Shown here: one piece after another, positions 22,718 to 34,679 of the stretch
Layout: each line of letters starts with the position of its first letter
How positions within the stretch are numbered: the first letter of the stretch is position 1
Assembly (NCBI GenBank): GCA_031213475.1
Contig: JARUPZ010000011.1
Location: 4,342,863-4,406,862 of the forward strand
DNA: 64,000 bases
Reading direction: 5' to 3'
From: Nereocystis luetkeana
Lineage: Eukaryota > Sar > Phaeophyceae > Laminariales > Laminariaceae
Position numbers and translations under genes: made by a program
The notes under the pieces: generated by a model
What the model was told of the DNA's origin: nothing
Databases searched by the model: none
Seen by the model: only the letters and a program-made list of their open reading frames with translations

Positions 22718-23045
22718 ATGACACCGGCCATGGTGTAAAGACGGTGACCTTAGGATGGGTCGGAGCCCCTAACGAGCGCACTCCGTTCAGAATTCATGAC
22801 GCAGTCGTTGGTTTTGTCGATCGATGTCTGTCAAGGACTCGGAATCTCGCCGCTTTTAACCAAAGATCGGCCTGAGTTTTTCTCAAGCCGATGTTGGCCC
22901 AACATCGGCCCCAGATTTTGCTTTTTTGGGGCTTTTCCGAAAGTTCGGAGTTTTTTTTTTTTCTAAACGTGCCCATAGGAAGTGTGTTCTAAATAATTCT
23001 GGAGGGTATCTTTGAATTTCAAACTCGCTTTCCCATTGGCATAGG
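22718..23045. repeat. repeat family B, direct copy 2
   Basis: It has the same landmarks as copy 1, plus about 40 extra bases (TTTTCTCAAGCCGATGTTGG) that form a small inverted repeat with the neighbouring CCAACATCGG. Confidence 0.8.
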
Positions 23046-23381
23046 CCTTATTCTCGTTTTTTTGCTTCCCTGGTGTTCTTAGTGGCGAAGCACCTATGAT
23101 TGTCTTTTTGTTCTCATCTCCTACGCCCCTCGTGTAGCGTGCGAGCCTGCAGTCTGCGAAAATTTGCACATTCTCTTGTGTGTTTTTTTTCTTGATTTCT
23201 TGTTGTCTATTGCTTCCTCGCCCGAATTGAACGTTTTTTCTCTCTCTTTCCTTTTGGATTTGTGATTTTTTCGATTTTGATTCCGATTTTTCGACGTCGA
23301 GTTGTTTTTTCCATCCTGTCTATTTTTCTGTGTAGTATGTGTGTGGCGACTTGTACAGCGTACCTCATGTATCTGATACGT

Positions 23382-23382
<1 letters not shown>

Positions 23383-23423
<41 letters not shown>
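23383..23423 (+). repeat. (TTG)n microsatellite at the end of repeat family A copy 3
   Basis: About 13 perfect trinucleotide units run directly into the conserved TCTCACATTAACTCTCAGAC of family A. Confidence 0.9.
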
Positions 23424-24040
23424 CTCACATTAACTCTCAGACGACGGAGTCCGTGGTCACACAAAGGTGCTGGAGCCCTAGGAAGATCCGAAAAATCACA
23501 AAAAAATCGAAATTCGGCTGCCTAAAAATACACGAGACGAAGAAAGCGCACACAAGATAAAATCAATGTGCAAACTGAACTAATACGGCAGCGGGTATAT
23601 CTTCTCAGCTACCTGGTATAACATAAGAGTATCTCCGTTCCCACCACTAACCAAGTTGTGGCTGCTGACTAATGCGGCTGCTGTCTGGAGTGCTGCCTGC
23701 ACCGTACGAAACGCACGGTAGTCGTGAACATAAGATAGGAACACACCTGCCTGCTATCTGGAGTGCTGTCGGAGTGAAGACTCGCGGATATGCTGGGAAA
23801 AAGGAGCAATCGAACCTTACTACCACACGAATATCAACGATCGCCATCTCTTCCTGGGCTGTCTGACACAAAAAAGGTGCAGCACAGGTATGATACCCCG
23901 TCCCTGATAATTGCGTGGGTTATTCCCCATGAAGGGTAAACAACTCGTTAAACTACAAAGACTAGTGACGTTAACAACAAGTAGATACTACTCTACCTCG
24001 TGAAAATCAATACCAGGAAAAAACAGTATACGTGCGCGGA
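23383..24040 (+). repeat. repeat family A, copy 3 (truncated)
   Basis: It has the same orientation as the 51.5-kb copy and aligns with its first 620 bp: GGTGCTGGAGCCCTAGGAAG, AATACACGAGACGAAGAAAG, CACGGTAGTCGTGAA and CCATCTCTTCCTGGGCTGTC. It stops near 24040, after AATACCAGGAAAAAACA. The GC-rich half seen in the other copies is missing. Confidence 0.8.
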
Positions 24041-24205
24041 CCTCACTTTTCTTTTTTGTCTGAGGTGTAGATGTCTTTCAGTTATCATATGTACTATTCT
24101 TTGCTTGTTTTATGTTTACCGAGGTATTTCTTCCACTCCAGAGTTACTCGAGCCCGTCCTGCGACCACGGACTGCATTGTATTGTGGCGATGAGTTAATG
24201 TGAAG

Positions 24206-24239
<34 letters not shown>

Positions 24240-24240
24240 C
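24206..24240 (+). repeat. (AAC)n microsatellite with a family A end fragment
   Basis: AACAACAAC runs follow GAGTTAATGTGAAGAC, the inverted form of the family A tail junction. This is probably a fourth, mostly lost copy in inverted orientation. Confidence 0.7.
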
Positions 24241-24782
24241 CTGCGAAGTAGTAAAATTTGCAATGCATCATGCTGGGCGAATATGCATTTGTTGTGGTGA
24301 ACCAACAAGAACGAATACATATATACAAGGGCTCCGCATGGGTGCCTGCCGGCACCCATGCTCCGGATAGGGAAATATACCTCAGGGCCAAGTGGTGTGA
24401 TTACTTGCAAGCGGGTTGATATAAATGCACCATTTGATCTCGTTACGAACAGGATCAGGGCAATACCAAGTGGCACAGGGAAAAGGCAATGCCGAGTGAC
24501 AGTTCTCAGTGTTTGTATCTGTCTCCCTGGAATCTTAGACCAGCTTTTATATATCGTTTTTTTGGGACGTTATTATTGCTGTCTTTTTCAGTCATCTACT
24601 CTGAAATCCAATAGTCATCTGAGATTACTCTGATTTTGCTTACGATAATAGTAGTATTGCTGCCCTTGATCTGCCCAGTTGCCAACTATACCCAGTATCC
24701 ACGTTGACGTCACTCTACGGCGAGCTGTACCTACTTCCAACGTCACTTGTGCAGAAGAGATGGCCTTTCCCGCACATTAAAG

Positions 24783-24905
24783 CGACAGCAGCAGGAGCAC
24801 AACATCAAAAATAGCAGCTACAGCAGCAAGGAGCAGCAGCTGCTGCTGTGCAGACCCGGCCGCAACACCAGCAGAAGCACAACAACAACAGCAGCAGCAG
24901 CGGTA
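24783..24905 (+). repeat. interrupted CAG/CTG repeat
   Basis: CAGCAGCAGG, CAGCAGCTGCTGCTG and ACAACAACAGCAGCAGCAGC clusters sit in non-coding sequence. No reading frame around them is supported. Confidence 0.75.
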
Positions 24906-25266
24906 CGTACATCATCGCAGCATACAACAACTTGCAGTATACGCCCATATTACTGCGAGAACAGGACGCGTGCTGTACGCGCTTTATCGCACTCAGTCCT
25001 GAGAACACGCAGTAATCGAGATACTGCGAGTATGAGCAGTATCAAACACCTGATACCGGACAGAAAATGGTACGATACCCAGCCGAACATCATATCTTAT
25101 ACCTGGTGCGAAGGATCGTATCTTTAAATCGGGTCCGTATCTCCCATTCCTTCAATAAATAGATACCTCGCATCTGGATCTACATTTTTTCATGCTTGCA
25201 AAGCTGAGTATCAACTATTAATGTTCAACCAGTCGAATTCACCGCTGACGTACTTCATCATTTGAT

Positions 25267-25362
25267 CAACCCTTTTAGAACCGCAGTCCCGTTTTGGGGA
25301 CAAACCACTCAAACTTCAAGCAGTTTGTCCCCAAAACGGGACTGCGGTTCTAAAGGGGTTAA
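25267..25362. mobile_element. MITE family 2, copy 2 (best preserved)
   Basis: It has 40-bp nearly perfect terminal inverted repeats: AACCCTTTTAGAACCGCAGT and CCCGTTTTGGGGACAAAC on the left, with the complementary order on the right. The right end runs into GGGGTTAA. Confidence 0.85.
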
Positions 25363-25399
25363 AGTGAAAAACGTCTGCTGTGTATGATATCCTCTTTAT

Positions 25400-26600
25400 G
25401 CGATTGGTCGATTTATCTTATCGAACTGACAACACTCGGCCGTCTTTTCAACAACCTTCATTCAATTCGATCGGCGAGAACAAAGCGTTGTGCGTACAAA
25501 GTCGAAGTACTACTGTACTACTGTGCTGCTGCTGTTGTAGTAGGTAGTATTACGGGGGACCGTAGTTAATAGGACCTATGGTATACATAAAAACCTATAT
25601 ATTAAACCATTTTTACTAACAATATTTGGTCCTATTAACTATGGTCCCCCGTAATAGTCGTATATTCGAATGTGCCTCACTCAGCAGCAGTAGTAGTGGA
25701 AAGTTCGAGCATGCACGACCACCTGTACGATACCCTCCGACGTGATTGGTTGGTCTTTCTTGTCGAACTCACAGCACTCGGCCGAATTCATAATTCCCAA
25801 CAACCTTCATCCCATTCCACTGGCGATAACAGAAGACTCGAGTTATAAAACACCAACAACAAAGCAATCACCGGGATATGCAACGATCTGGTACCAAGAA
25901 CCGCGCGATACCTCGAGAAGGCGCGTTGAGTCCGGCGAAGAGAGAGGCGGGGCAAGGGAAGGCAGCGAACGGGTAAGGCAAGACCGAGGGGGTCGCTCAG
26001 GCCGATGGTGGCCCGCAAAGCAAGGGAGTCGGGAGAAACCGGTAGCATCAGCAAGGCCGAGAGATCGAATCTCGAGGACCGAAGAAAATATAATCTCTCC
26101 GTGTCTCCCCGCCCAGCTATCTTTTCGATCTCAAAGATAGATTTCGCACCCAAGAATACAGGACTGTCAACTAAATTGTCAATGCGTAGATCTCGCACAC
26201 GAAAACGGGACTGTCTGTGTGTACCAATAATTATTCCTCCGCACAAATAGTTAACCCTTCAATCGTACAGATCCTGAGTACACGACTGCTGATCACGCGC
26301 GCCACCCTTTGACCTTTTAGAATAACAGGACTTTTTTTATTAATAGAACAACAACTATACAACTATACAACACTCGGCCGAATTCGTACTCGCCATCAAC
26401 CTTCATTACGTTCCACCGGCGAAAAAAAATGCGAGACCCCGAGACGCGCGCACGGGAGAACACCCGTCGGAGTCCGGCTCGTGCGACCCTCGAGGAAAGC
26501 GGTCGAACAAGCAAGCACGAAGGCAGGGGAGCGAAGGCGTCCGAAATCCCAGACAAAGTTCAAGATGAAATCGGAATTGTAGGGTTCGCTCACAGCGGCC
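25400..26600. repeat. three dispersed direct copies of a CACTCGGCCGAATTC-containing unit
   Basis: The shared core is CACTCGGCC, then CAACCTTCAT(T/C)(C/A)C(A/G)TTC and a GGCGA end. It appears near 25430-25482, 25772-25825 and 26370-26422. The second and third copies share further sequence (GTCCGGC, CTCGAGGA, GAAGGC). No coding frame is supported. MITE family 1 copy 4 lies between the first two. Confidence 0.6.
25548..25656. mobile_element. MITE family 1, copy 4
   Basis: TATTACGGGGGACCGTAGTT starts it and the inverted end GGTCCCCCGTAATA closes it. The centre matches the other copies (AAACCATTTTTACTAACAAT). Confidence 0.9.
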
Positions 26601-26622
26601 GAGAAGGCGGAGAAGATATATA

Positions 26623-27680
26623 TATATATATACAAGGCGCTTCGCTCCGTGGGCGGCCCACGCCGCCCGCTACGCTCGCTCTGGAAGGAAAAAAGTACAT
26701 CAAATTATGCGAAGTGACAGAGGTCCACGATTGAGTTTAGGTCGTAATTGCAAACCGGCGACTTGATAATGCCAAGAGTCCCGCCGCCATGCTTCAGGAA
26801 CAAACAGCTCCGACGCCAGCTCGAATGCCATACATATATGCGCTTCGCGTCGCGGATGTCGTACGTACGTAAATACCCCAGGTAGGATACTGCTGTCTGT
26901 ACTTATTTTCTTCTTTCGATATACTCTTATGTCTGTACTCGTATGTAGGAAGAAGGCGAAAGCACAGCACGGCACAGCAGCAAAAAAAATGAAAATGAAA
27001 CCGAAAACTCGGAAAGGGAAAAAAATCCCCGTCCCCTCTCGTGTAATAATTTTCTGCCTGATTGGAACACCTTGCACCCGGTCGAAAAGAAGAAAAGAAA
27101 AAAACCGCACAGAAGAGCTTCTCTCTCAGCCTCGTACGCCGTCTGCCCCTCTCGCGATCACCTCGCTACCGATTCGGTCCGGGTAAAGCTTTTATCACTC
27201 TCTGCCACAATCAGCCCCGTCGCCCGCCTCGCGTGAAGCCCGGTGCTCACCGTGGCCGTCGTTCTCCAGCTCGATAACGTTGGTATTCAAACTGCACACC
27301 TCCTTCTTTCAACTTCAGCGTGGTCGCAAAAATAGGCACCGCTTGAATATTATCTTGCTCTCCCGAACGACCTTTATAAACTCGTACATACTCTATCAAC
27401 AATCATAAACCGAAGCCAGACAAAGCCCGTTCATGCATCCCTCGTGTCTCGAGGCACACGCGACGCCTAGGCACGAAAGCGGCGACCGCGCTCCTTGCAA
27501 CCTCCCCTCTACCCGCCAGCACCCGCTGACACCCGCGACGGCGCCGGGTCCTCCCGCCGTGCCGTACTCGGAGTACACGCACGCACACGAAACGAAAGAC
27601 GAAAAAAGGAAGAGAGGACGTGCCAAGAGAAATGGAGAAAACCAAGAACTGCTGGAAAGGTCCGGCAAGTAGTAATGAAA
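26623..27680 (+). repeat. repeat family D, copy 2
   Basis: Inverted relative to the intron 7 copy. It begins TATATACAAGGCGCTTCGC and the GC-rich hairpin, continues through GACTTGATAATGCC, ATTGGAACACCTTGCACCCGG, GTGAAGCCCGGTGCTCACC and CGAGGCACACGCGACGCCTAG, and stops at GGTCCGGCAAG. Confidence 0.75.
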
Positions 27681-28375
27681 AACTGCCTGATTGGAACACC
27701 TTGCACCCGGTCGAAAATAAGAAAAGAAAAACATCGCACAGAAGAGCTTCTCTCTCAGCCTCGTACGCCGCCCGCCCCGCTCGCGACCACCTCGCTACCG
27801 ATTCGGTCCGGGTAAAGCTTATATCACTCTCTGCCACAATCGGCCCCGTCGCCCGCCCCGCGTGAAGCCCGGTGCTCACCGTGGCCGTCGTTCGCCAGCT
27901 CGATAACGTTGGTGTTCAAACTGCACACCTCCCTCTTTCAACTTCAGCGTGGTCGCAAAAATAAGCACCGCTTGAATAGTATCTTGCCCTCGTGAACGAC
28001 CTTTATAAAATCGTACATACTCTATCAACAATCATAAATCGAAGCCAGACAAAGCCCGTTCATGCATCCCTCGTGTCTCGAGGCACACGCGACGCCTAGG
28101 CACGAAAGCGGCGACCGCGCTCCTTGCAACCTCCCCTCTACCCGCCAGCACCCGCTGACACCCGCGACGGTGCCGGGTCCTCCCGCGATGCCGTACTCGG
28201 AGAACACGCACGAACACGAAACGAAAGAAGAAAAAAGGAAGAAATGGCCGAGAAAACAAAGAACTGCTGGAAAGGTCCGGCAAGTAATGAAAGGAGGCGG
28301 TTTGGAAGTGGGAGCTCTGAGAGGCCAGGGATGCACCAACCGAGCACGCTCAGGGGTTGTGATCTAAGTATGTAG
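27681..28375 (+). repeat. repeat family D, copy 3 (tandem, 5' truncated)
   Basis: It restarts at the internal point CTGCCTGATTGGAACACC of family D and runs to the far end (GAGCACGCTCAG...GATCTAAG). About 420 bp of the first part of the unit is missing, so copies 2 and 3 form a partial tandem duplication. Confidence 0.75.
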
Positions 28376-28440
28376 TTCTATATATACATAAATATATACC
28401 TGGTATATATACCTGGTATATATATATAATATATGTATAG
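28376..28440. repeat. AT dinucleotide tract carrying two ACCTGGTATAT motifs
   Basis: TATATACCTGGTATATATAC occurs twice in a row inside a (TA)n tract. A second (TA)n tract lies at 28844-28872. Confidence 0.8.
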
Positions 28441-30107
28441 CCGATGCTCGCAGTGAGAGCCGATGATGTCTCGGAGAAGTCGCCGTGGAGAGGTCGCGAA
28501 GCGAGGGTCCCTTGTGGCCGTCCTTACGGCCGACGTAAGCCGAGCAGAGTTCTTTCTCGTATTTATTTAGCAAGGAATTGACAGACCCAAGAGGGTCAAG
28601 GTTATTAGAGTAACACCGCAGGGGGTCACAAGGACCTTTTACCTGATCGGGTCGGTTCTGGAGGTATTATACCCGTAGTCAGCTTGAGGGTAGAGGTCAA
28701 CACGATCCATGCTGCGGACCTCTGACAGCCCAATATCTAGTCCGGTGGGATCTTTCATACATGAGTTTGAGAGGTATGACATCCTTCCTTGCATGCGTGT
28801 TCCGAGGTCTACGACCAATACGCCTTACCCTGTCCGTGACACGTATATATATATATTCATATATATATATATATTATCTATGTACTGCCGTACGTACGTG
28901 CGGGGTCTTATGTCCGTGACGTTATCAAGAAATCAATTAATTTCAAGAAAAATAAATCGCAACAACAGCAGCGGCGGCAGGGCACACGAGGCCAGGGTCA
29001 GCGTCGCTGTACGCTCGGTTTGTCGGTCTAACCCTCGGACCCTTTGCACAGGTACTCGATGTTGTTTTGTGCGTTTTGGTTCCCGAACCAACTCGAAGTT
29101 CGGCATAATTTGAAGACGGGAAATCTGCACCTCATGTGCGTCCAAGAGAGAGAGCTTCTCGTACCAGGTGCCACCACTGCTAGTGCTATACAACATATAC
29201 AGCGGAGCTTCTCCTGCTTCTCCGTGCCCTCATCAGTAGGAGGGTGGGCCTGACGATACCACCTGCAACATGTCTTTGGGACACGGCCCGAACGTTGGTA
29301 TGGACGGGCACGCTCTGCCTACAGTATGAGTACTCGTAGAGTTGGGTTTTGTTGGGGCCGGTGCTAACGAGGAACAAGAACGAAAAACAAGACGAAGAGC
29401 AGAGCACGTGAGTTTTATTGGTCAAATAAAAAATAAAATAATAGAGATCCCGATACCTCCGTTTTCACCTTTCGTTTTTTATGAGGTCCCAGAGCGCTTA
29501 ATTTTTACGAAATGGGTCCCAAATAAGCGAAATACCAGGGTATGGGTTACGCAGGGGCGAAGAGGAACATGGGAGGAGCTCTTGGCAAGCGCACGATGGC
29601 CGAGGTAGGGCATGGGGCCGACACGCGGCTTGTCAGCTGACGGCGCGAGCTTACATGTGGGTAGGTATGACCAGGGGGTGCCCTCGCATGTAACCGGGGG
29701 ATCAGGAAGTGGCTGTGGCGGTATATTTTTCTGTATGAGTGCCACCCAACATTCAAACCTCCACCATCGAACGGCGATGGCCGATACACAACTCCCAGAG
29801 CACTGCTGTGCGAGTTGATTGTATCCGTCGTCGCTGTTGAGCGCCATCGCCTGGAATCACGTGCTGTGACGCTGTACAATTCTGAAAAGTTGCACCGCGT
29901 ACAAGCTCGACTCGGCTTCTTGTATTTTTTCGTTTTTTTACTTCGTTGTTTTTTTCTCGGTAGAACTGACACTGCTGTGTTTTACGAAGAAAAGGGAAAA
30001 GTCTGTTCGTTCGTTTATTTATTTATTTATTTATTTTTCCTATTCCTCTTTAGAACCTTCGGGCCAATTCTTATCCAGTCGGATTCGCAGTTAGTTTTAA
30101 AAGGCCC
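28441..30107. other. gene-free stretch, no gene recognised
   Basis: Visible features are an AT tract at 28844-28872, TTTATTTATTTATTTATTTA near 30016-30035 and short ACCAGGT motifs (29163). The segment 28441-28840 has mixed composition like a solo LTR, but no second copy, TG..CA ends or primer site could be shown. Confidence 0.3.
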
Positions 30108-30494
30108 TTTCAGAACGTTCGCATGAGCTTTTGCCCCCGGAAATGTTGAAATTTGTTCTTCCTCGCCTCAGAATGTGTCGGAGTCCTCTCCTAGATTTAT
30201 CAGGGGGTGTTTCCCGCTTCTCGCGGGGCCCGGTTGCAAAAATCACCGTCCTTACTTTTTCGATCCTAATGATCGGATCGAAAAATACGTATTTTTCGAT
30301 CCGATTGGGCGTTTGGATCGTATTTGACCGAGTTGGATCGAAAAGTGCGGTCGGCAATTTCCTCTATCTGGGTGCCTGGAGAAGCGGGAAACACCCCCAC
30401 ATAGATCTTGGAGAAAGATCCGACACGTTCTGGGGCGAGAAGGACCAATTTCCAACTCTTCCGGGGCAAAAGCTGATGCGAACGTGCTGAAAGT
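30108..30494. mobile_element. 387-bp foldback element with arms of about 180-205 bp
   Basis: The left arm (30108-30288) and right arm (30289-30494) are inverted copies along nearly their whole length. Paired landmarks are CTTTCAG(A/C)ACGTTCGCAT with ATGCGAACGTGCTGAAAG, and GGGGGTGTTTCCCGCTTCTC with its complement. The centre is a perfect palindrome, GGATCGAAAAATAC followed by GTATTTTTCGATCC. Arms diverge by small indels. No coding capacity or clear target duplication was found. Confidence 0.85.
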
Positions 30495-31233
30495 TGTTTT
30501 TCAACTGACTCCGAAATCCGACCGCATAAGAAGTGGCCTTAGGACCGACCTTTAGTTAGAACTCAAAAAACGAAAACACGTTGTGATGTTTTACGGGTCT
30601 GTTTTTTTAAAACCATGGCCCAGCCATGTACCCACACACGTTGCCGCAACGTCTATAGCTCGACCAACTCTGAAAGACTTACAACCGCACCAGCACGAGA
30701 AGATTTCCTTAGTGCATGTGCGTCGTGCACAGAGCCCGCCGGGACTGGCATTGGTACCGTGTGCGCTGAGCGCGGTGGACAGACGTTGCCGAAAAAAACT
30801 GTTGAATCACACACGCACACTTTACAGAGGAAGTAAGAACAAGGCACCCTACTGCTGTCGACTCGAGGCCTTTTTTTTTCTCCCCTTGAATAACCAAGGA
30901 AAATAAAGGCTCGCGCGCCTCATCATTGTATTAAAGTGTCCTTATATTAACGTACATCTGAGGAAAAAATAACCGCCCACAATTTCCGAGCAGAAGTTAT
31001 CTCCGCCGGGCAAGGGTGCGGCAGTGCGGCTCTATGTAGCATGGTAACCTGGACACCAGTAAGCCCCTACACAATCGCCCACGACGTACCCATCAGGTAC
31101 TGGTATGTACCAGGTACGAGGTATGTACATACTACTGCTGCTGTATTCCACACCGCAAGCTCCGTACCAAGTGTCCCAAACACCATCGGTTGTACTCTCC
31201 GCCGGGCCGTCGCTGTGTCGTCGTCTGGAAAAG

Positions 31234-34200
31234 ATGCGTCCAGCCAAAAGTAAACAGGGGGAGTCGCTGCTGGAGGGCATCCGACTGGTGATCAACGCTT
31301 CGCTGCCAGACGAGGAGCTGGAGGTGAAGGCCGAGGCGGTGGAGCAGGAGCTAGAGGCTATCGACCAAGCGCTTGCGGACGAGGGCACGTACCTCGGCAT
31401 TGTAGATAAGGTGATGCGGCGTTCGGTGCTACCGTCTGAGCAATCGGTTGCGCATACACCGACCACCGCCTCCGTATCATACCGTGCCAAAACTTTCTAC
31501 GAAACCGAACACACGCACGCCTATTTCCCGAAGAGCGGCAGGGGGCAGGGGGGGTCTTACTACAGGAAGGCGCTGAAGTCAGGGAGGATCTGTGTGCATC
31601 GCCCTAGCACTCAGCATTTAGACTGGGCTGGCTGCTGGCCTAAAGGTCCCCACTACAGCTAGGGGGGGGGAATGGATTCGTTTTAGTACGTGAAAAAAAA
31701 AACCAATGGATGTCGCATGGTCGTTATCTGGGGGGAAAAATCTGTAAGAAATGAACCAATCCGTGATTTGGGGGGAAAAAAAAAAAAAAGATTGTCACCG
31801 AAAAATCCGTTCTATGATGCTGCCCCTCAAAAATGAAATAAAAAGCAGTGCCGGCATCGATGGTGTGGCGTTTAGCTGTAGCTGAAAAAAAAGTCAAGCC
31901 TAGCTTTTTGCACGACACGTGCTGCAGGACAGCACACAACCAAGCCCAGAGCGTAGAACAGCAGCGTAGACAAGGACGCGAGCGTGAACAAATCGCACGT
32001 TCCTGTGGAGGCCTTAGGATTGGCGACCGGCAGCACGAGAACGCTGCCCTCCCTGTGAAACCCATCTTGTACAGATCAAATCGCAGTGTGTGGTCCTGGT
32101 TTACTGCTGTTGGGCACGTGTACACAGGAAGAACATACCTACACACAGCATCGACAATCGGCTGCGGGATGCTATACTGTACTGCACTTCGCCGAGACCG
32201 GGATTTCGACGGCGCTGCCTGCACCTCCGTGGCGGCGCGCCCCTCCTCTAGCTCACGGGCAAGCTGTTGCTATGCTTGCAGCTAAGCTTGAGCCTTGCGG
32301 CCAAGGCTGCATTCACCGCGCGCCTAAAATTTGCGTGGTGCTACTGTATGTACTCGTACGTACCTACCAGGTACCACGCTGTCCGGAAGTATAAAGAACA
32401 GCTTATTCTCATATTTATGATTAGACCATTCCTATATTTCCGGGTAGGGTGGTGTACCGTAGAGTGTTTTTACTCGATCGTTTTATCACGTGAGATAGCA
32501 ATAATAGTGATGCGTTCGCATCTGAACGCAAGGGGTAACTCGCTTCCTGCTGCATAAAGGCCTGATCACAGATGGTCTTCGCTGCTGCGATGACACCGGG
32601 TGGGATGGCGATCGCTCGGCGTGCGGCCGCTTTCATGTCTGGCACCGTTTACCCGATACAGCGAAGACTGGACGTCCTTTGTTTTTATCTCGGGATATTT
32701 TTTGTCGAATTTCTCATCAACAAGTGACTCTTTAAAAGAGGGTCAACTCGTACAACAGATTTCATGTCGGGTACTTGTCGGATTCAGGCGCAGATTGTAT
32801 TTCTGTGTGCGAAAAGCCCTGCCGCATCGGTTGGCTGGTTTAGATTTTCTAGTAGAGTCAAATAGTACTTCCATAGACAGAAATATACTAATACAACCTA
32901 AAAAATCGAGTTTTCACGCGTATGTCCACAAAAATTAACGGAACTAAAACCTGCAGATCAAAACACAACGAGTCACTCTATCATTCTCCATTGATTGGAG
33001 GTGGCTGTCGATTTTCATCATCCAATTCGTTTCCCGTGTCGAAAGATCAGGTGCGCGGTGCTACACGTGAATGTAGTCGTCTAAAACCAAGTAAATAGGG
33101 TGGTGGCAGGCTATTTTCAGAAAATGTTCCTTTCGATTTTTATTGAACGGATTCTCGAATAGACTGGACATTTTTTTTCATGTCTTAAAACGAATCAATT
33201 CCCATGCCTAGCAGTAGTATACATATCATACCGTACGCAGGGTACCGCATGTGATACCTGGTGCATACTACGTATCTGTACGATACACACTTGGTACCAG
33301 GTACCAGGTATACCGTAAAGAGCGTTGAGTTTCGCGCAGGAGTACGATCGTTTTCCAGCTTGTTTTACTCGGCAACGGTTGAAGGGTGCTCAATTCAAAC
33401 ATTTTTGTCTTCGGAAGGCTCTCTCTTTCTCAACCAGATCTTTCGAAAACACCACACCTTGTTGCGCGGAATTGGACATTGTGCAGGCACAGCAGCGGAT
33501 AGAAAAAGCTGAAGTTGTCAATTTGTGGGGGTTTTTCCGTGATCCTGCTACTCGTTTGCTCAGCGAGACGGGACGCGATTCCTTGAAAAGTGGTAAACTC
33601 GAGCGACTTTGGACCCCAGAGCACGCACCACCGAGCTCGGCCGGGGCCCGAATTGAGTGTACCCGCGGACCACCCGCGTACCCGCAGCCGAGGGCGCGAG
33701 ATAAGACCCTCGGCCGCTGTAGAGGGGCATGCAAATATGCATTAAAAGGCAACTAGGTACTTGTAAATATCACACGTGCATACCACGTGTTTGGTTGTTC
33801 GTTTGTTTACTTTTGTATTCTCTTTCTTTTCCTGTGCTTGCTGGTAATTTGGTCCGCCTCCTTGGTGTTCGTTTTCTTGGTATGTTTCTTCGCCTATTTC
33901 GGAGTGTACGTATATACCATGGACACTTTCCTCGTATGAGTTGGTTCCATACGATACGGGGATGGTATTGCACGGCTCGATAGTACCGTTCGCTTGCGCG
34001 TTGTTTCTGCTGCGGTGCGCGTACTGTGTCGGAGCTGTTTTTCTTCTTCTTTTTCTGTTTTCTTTTTTCTTTCATCGAGACGCTTTTTTTTTTTTTCAGG
34101 CTGTCTTTTACGACCGCGGGCTAAATAGATTCCAGGAATACCATGCGTTGTGAGAACACCATTCCGCACCCTACTCCGCACTTACGGTACCGATTAGGCA

Positions 34201-34679
34201 GCAGTATGGACAGTATCCTATACTCGGCAAGAAGAGTCCACCACAGCTTAGCACTCGTATCATACAACGTACCTGGTACGCTGTTGTACCTGGTACCACA
34301 CCGTCCGAAAATGCAAGGAACGTTTGGGTCCAAATACGAATGACGAGCCGGTCTTAACATTTTCGGTCAGAGTGGTACATGCCACCAGAATAGAAAGAGT
34401 GGAAGTCTGAGTCGAAGTGTCGAAATTGTAATCATTGTTTGTTTTGTCGTCGGTTGGTCGTTCAGGCCGTGCGCCGCGCACCAGCGTTCACCAGCCCCAC
34501 CCGCGCATGACGTTCCTGCTGTACCAATCTCCATGTCCTCATCCGTCACCCCATATGTTTCACGCGTTTGCGCAGGGGGAGCTCGATAAACGAAAGGAAC
34601 TGTTGGAGAGGAGGCTCCGCCTCCTGAAGCAGGAACGAGACTTGCTGCATGCCCTCAATGTTGCGCTACGAGAAGAAGG
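31234..34679 (+). CDS. unrecognised coiled-coil protein, two 5' exons (3' end not found)
   Basis: Exon 1 is 31234-31410, starting at ATG in AAGATGCGT and ending GATAAG|GTGATG after 59 codons. The exon reads LLEGIRLVINASLPDEELEV and then an acidic, Leu/Ala-rich helix. Exon 2 is 34576-34679, after acceptor TTTGCGCAG and before donor AAGAAG|GTACG. It starts in phase 0, has 34 codons plus 2 nt, and encodes GELDKRKELLERRLRLLKQE with Leu at heptad spacing. The two exons join in frame and both look strongly coding and coiled-coil. The 3.2-kb intron holds a short palindromic repeat and no better exon. No further exon could be placed, so the gene is incomplete. I do not recognise the family. A small scaffold or tether subunit is conceivable but unsupported. 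Confidence 0.5.
32376..32455. repeat. short palindromic repeat family 3, copy 2
   Basis: GCTGTCCGGAAGTATAAAGA pairs imperfectly with TATATTTCCGGGTAGGGTGG. It has the same organisation as the copy at 21412. It lies in the intron of the coiled-coil gene. Confidence 0.5.
34303..34378. repeat. short palindromic repeat family 3, copy 3
   Basis: CCGTCCGAAAATGCAAGGAA pairs with TCTTAACATTTTCGGTCAGA, flanked on the left by the double motif GTACCTGGTAC at 34267 and 34287. Confidence 0.55.

Noticed and set aside
23383-24240. CRISPR-like array suggested by repeated short units
   Set aside because: These are simple trinucleotide tracts within dispersed repeats. There are no regularly spaced repeats with unique spacers anywhere, and the DNA is eukaryotic.
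28441-28840. Solo LTR of a copia/gypsy element
   Set aside because: No TG..CA ends with a target duplication, no second copy and no primer-binding site could be shown.
32421-32645. Minus-strand frame with MPDMKAAARRAIAIPPGVIA, exon-like at first sight
   Set aside because: No splice sites or neighbouring exons fit, and its 3' half overlaps a palindromic repeat.
33640-33720. Possible telomere-like or rDNA-like GC-rich sequence
   Set aside because: It is a unique GC-rich patch without a repeat unit or similarity to rRNA that I can recognise.
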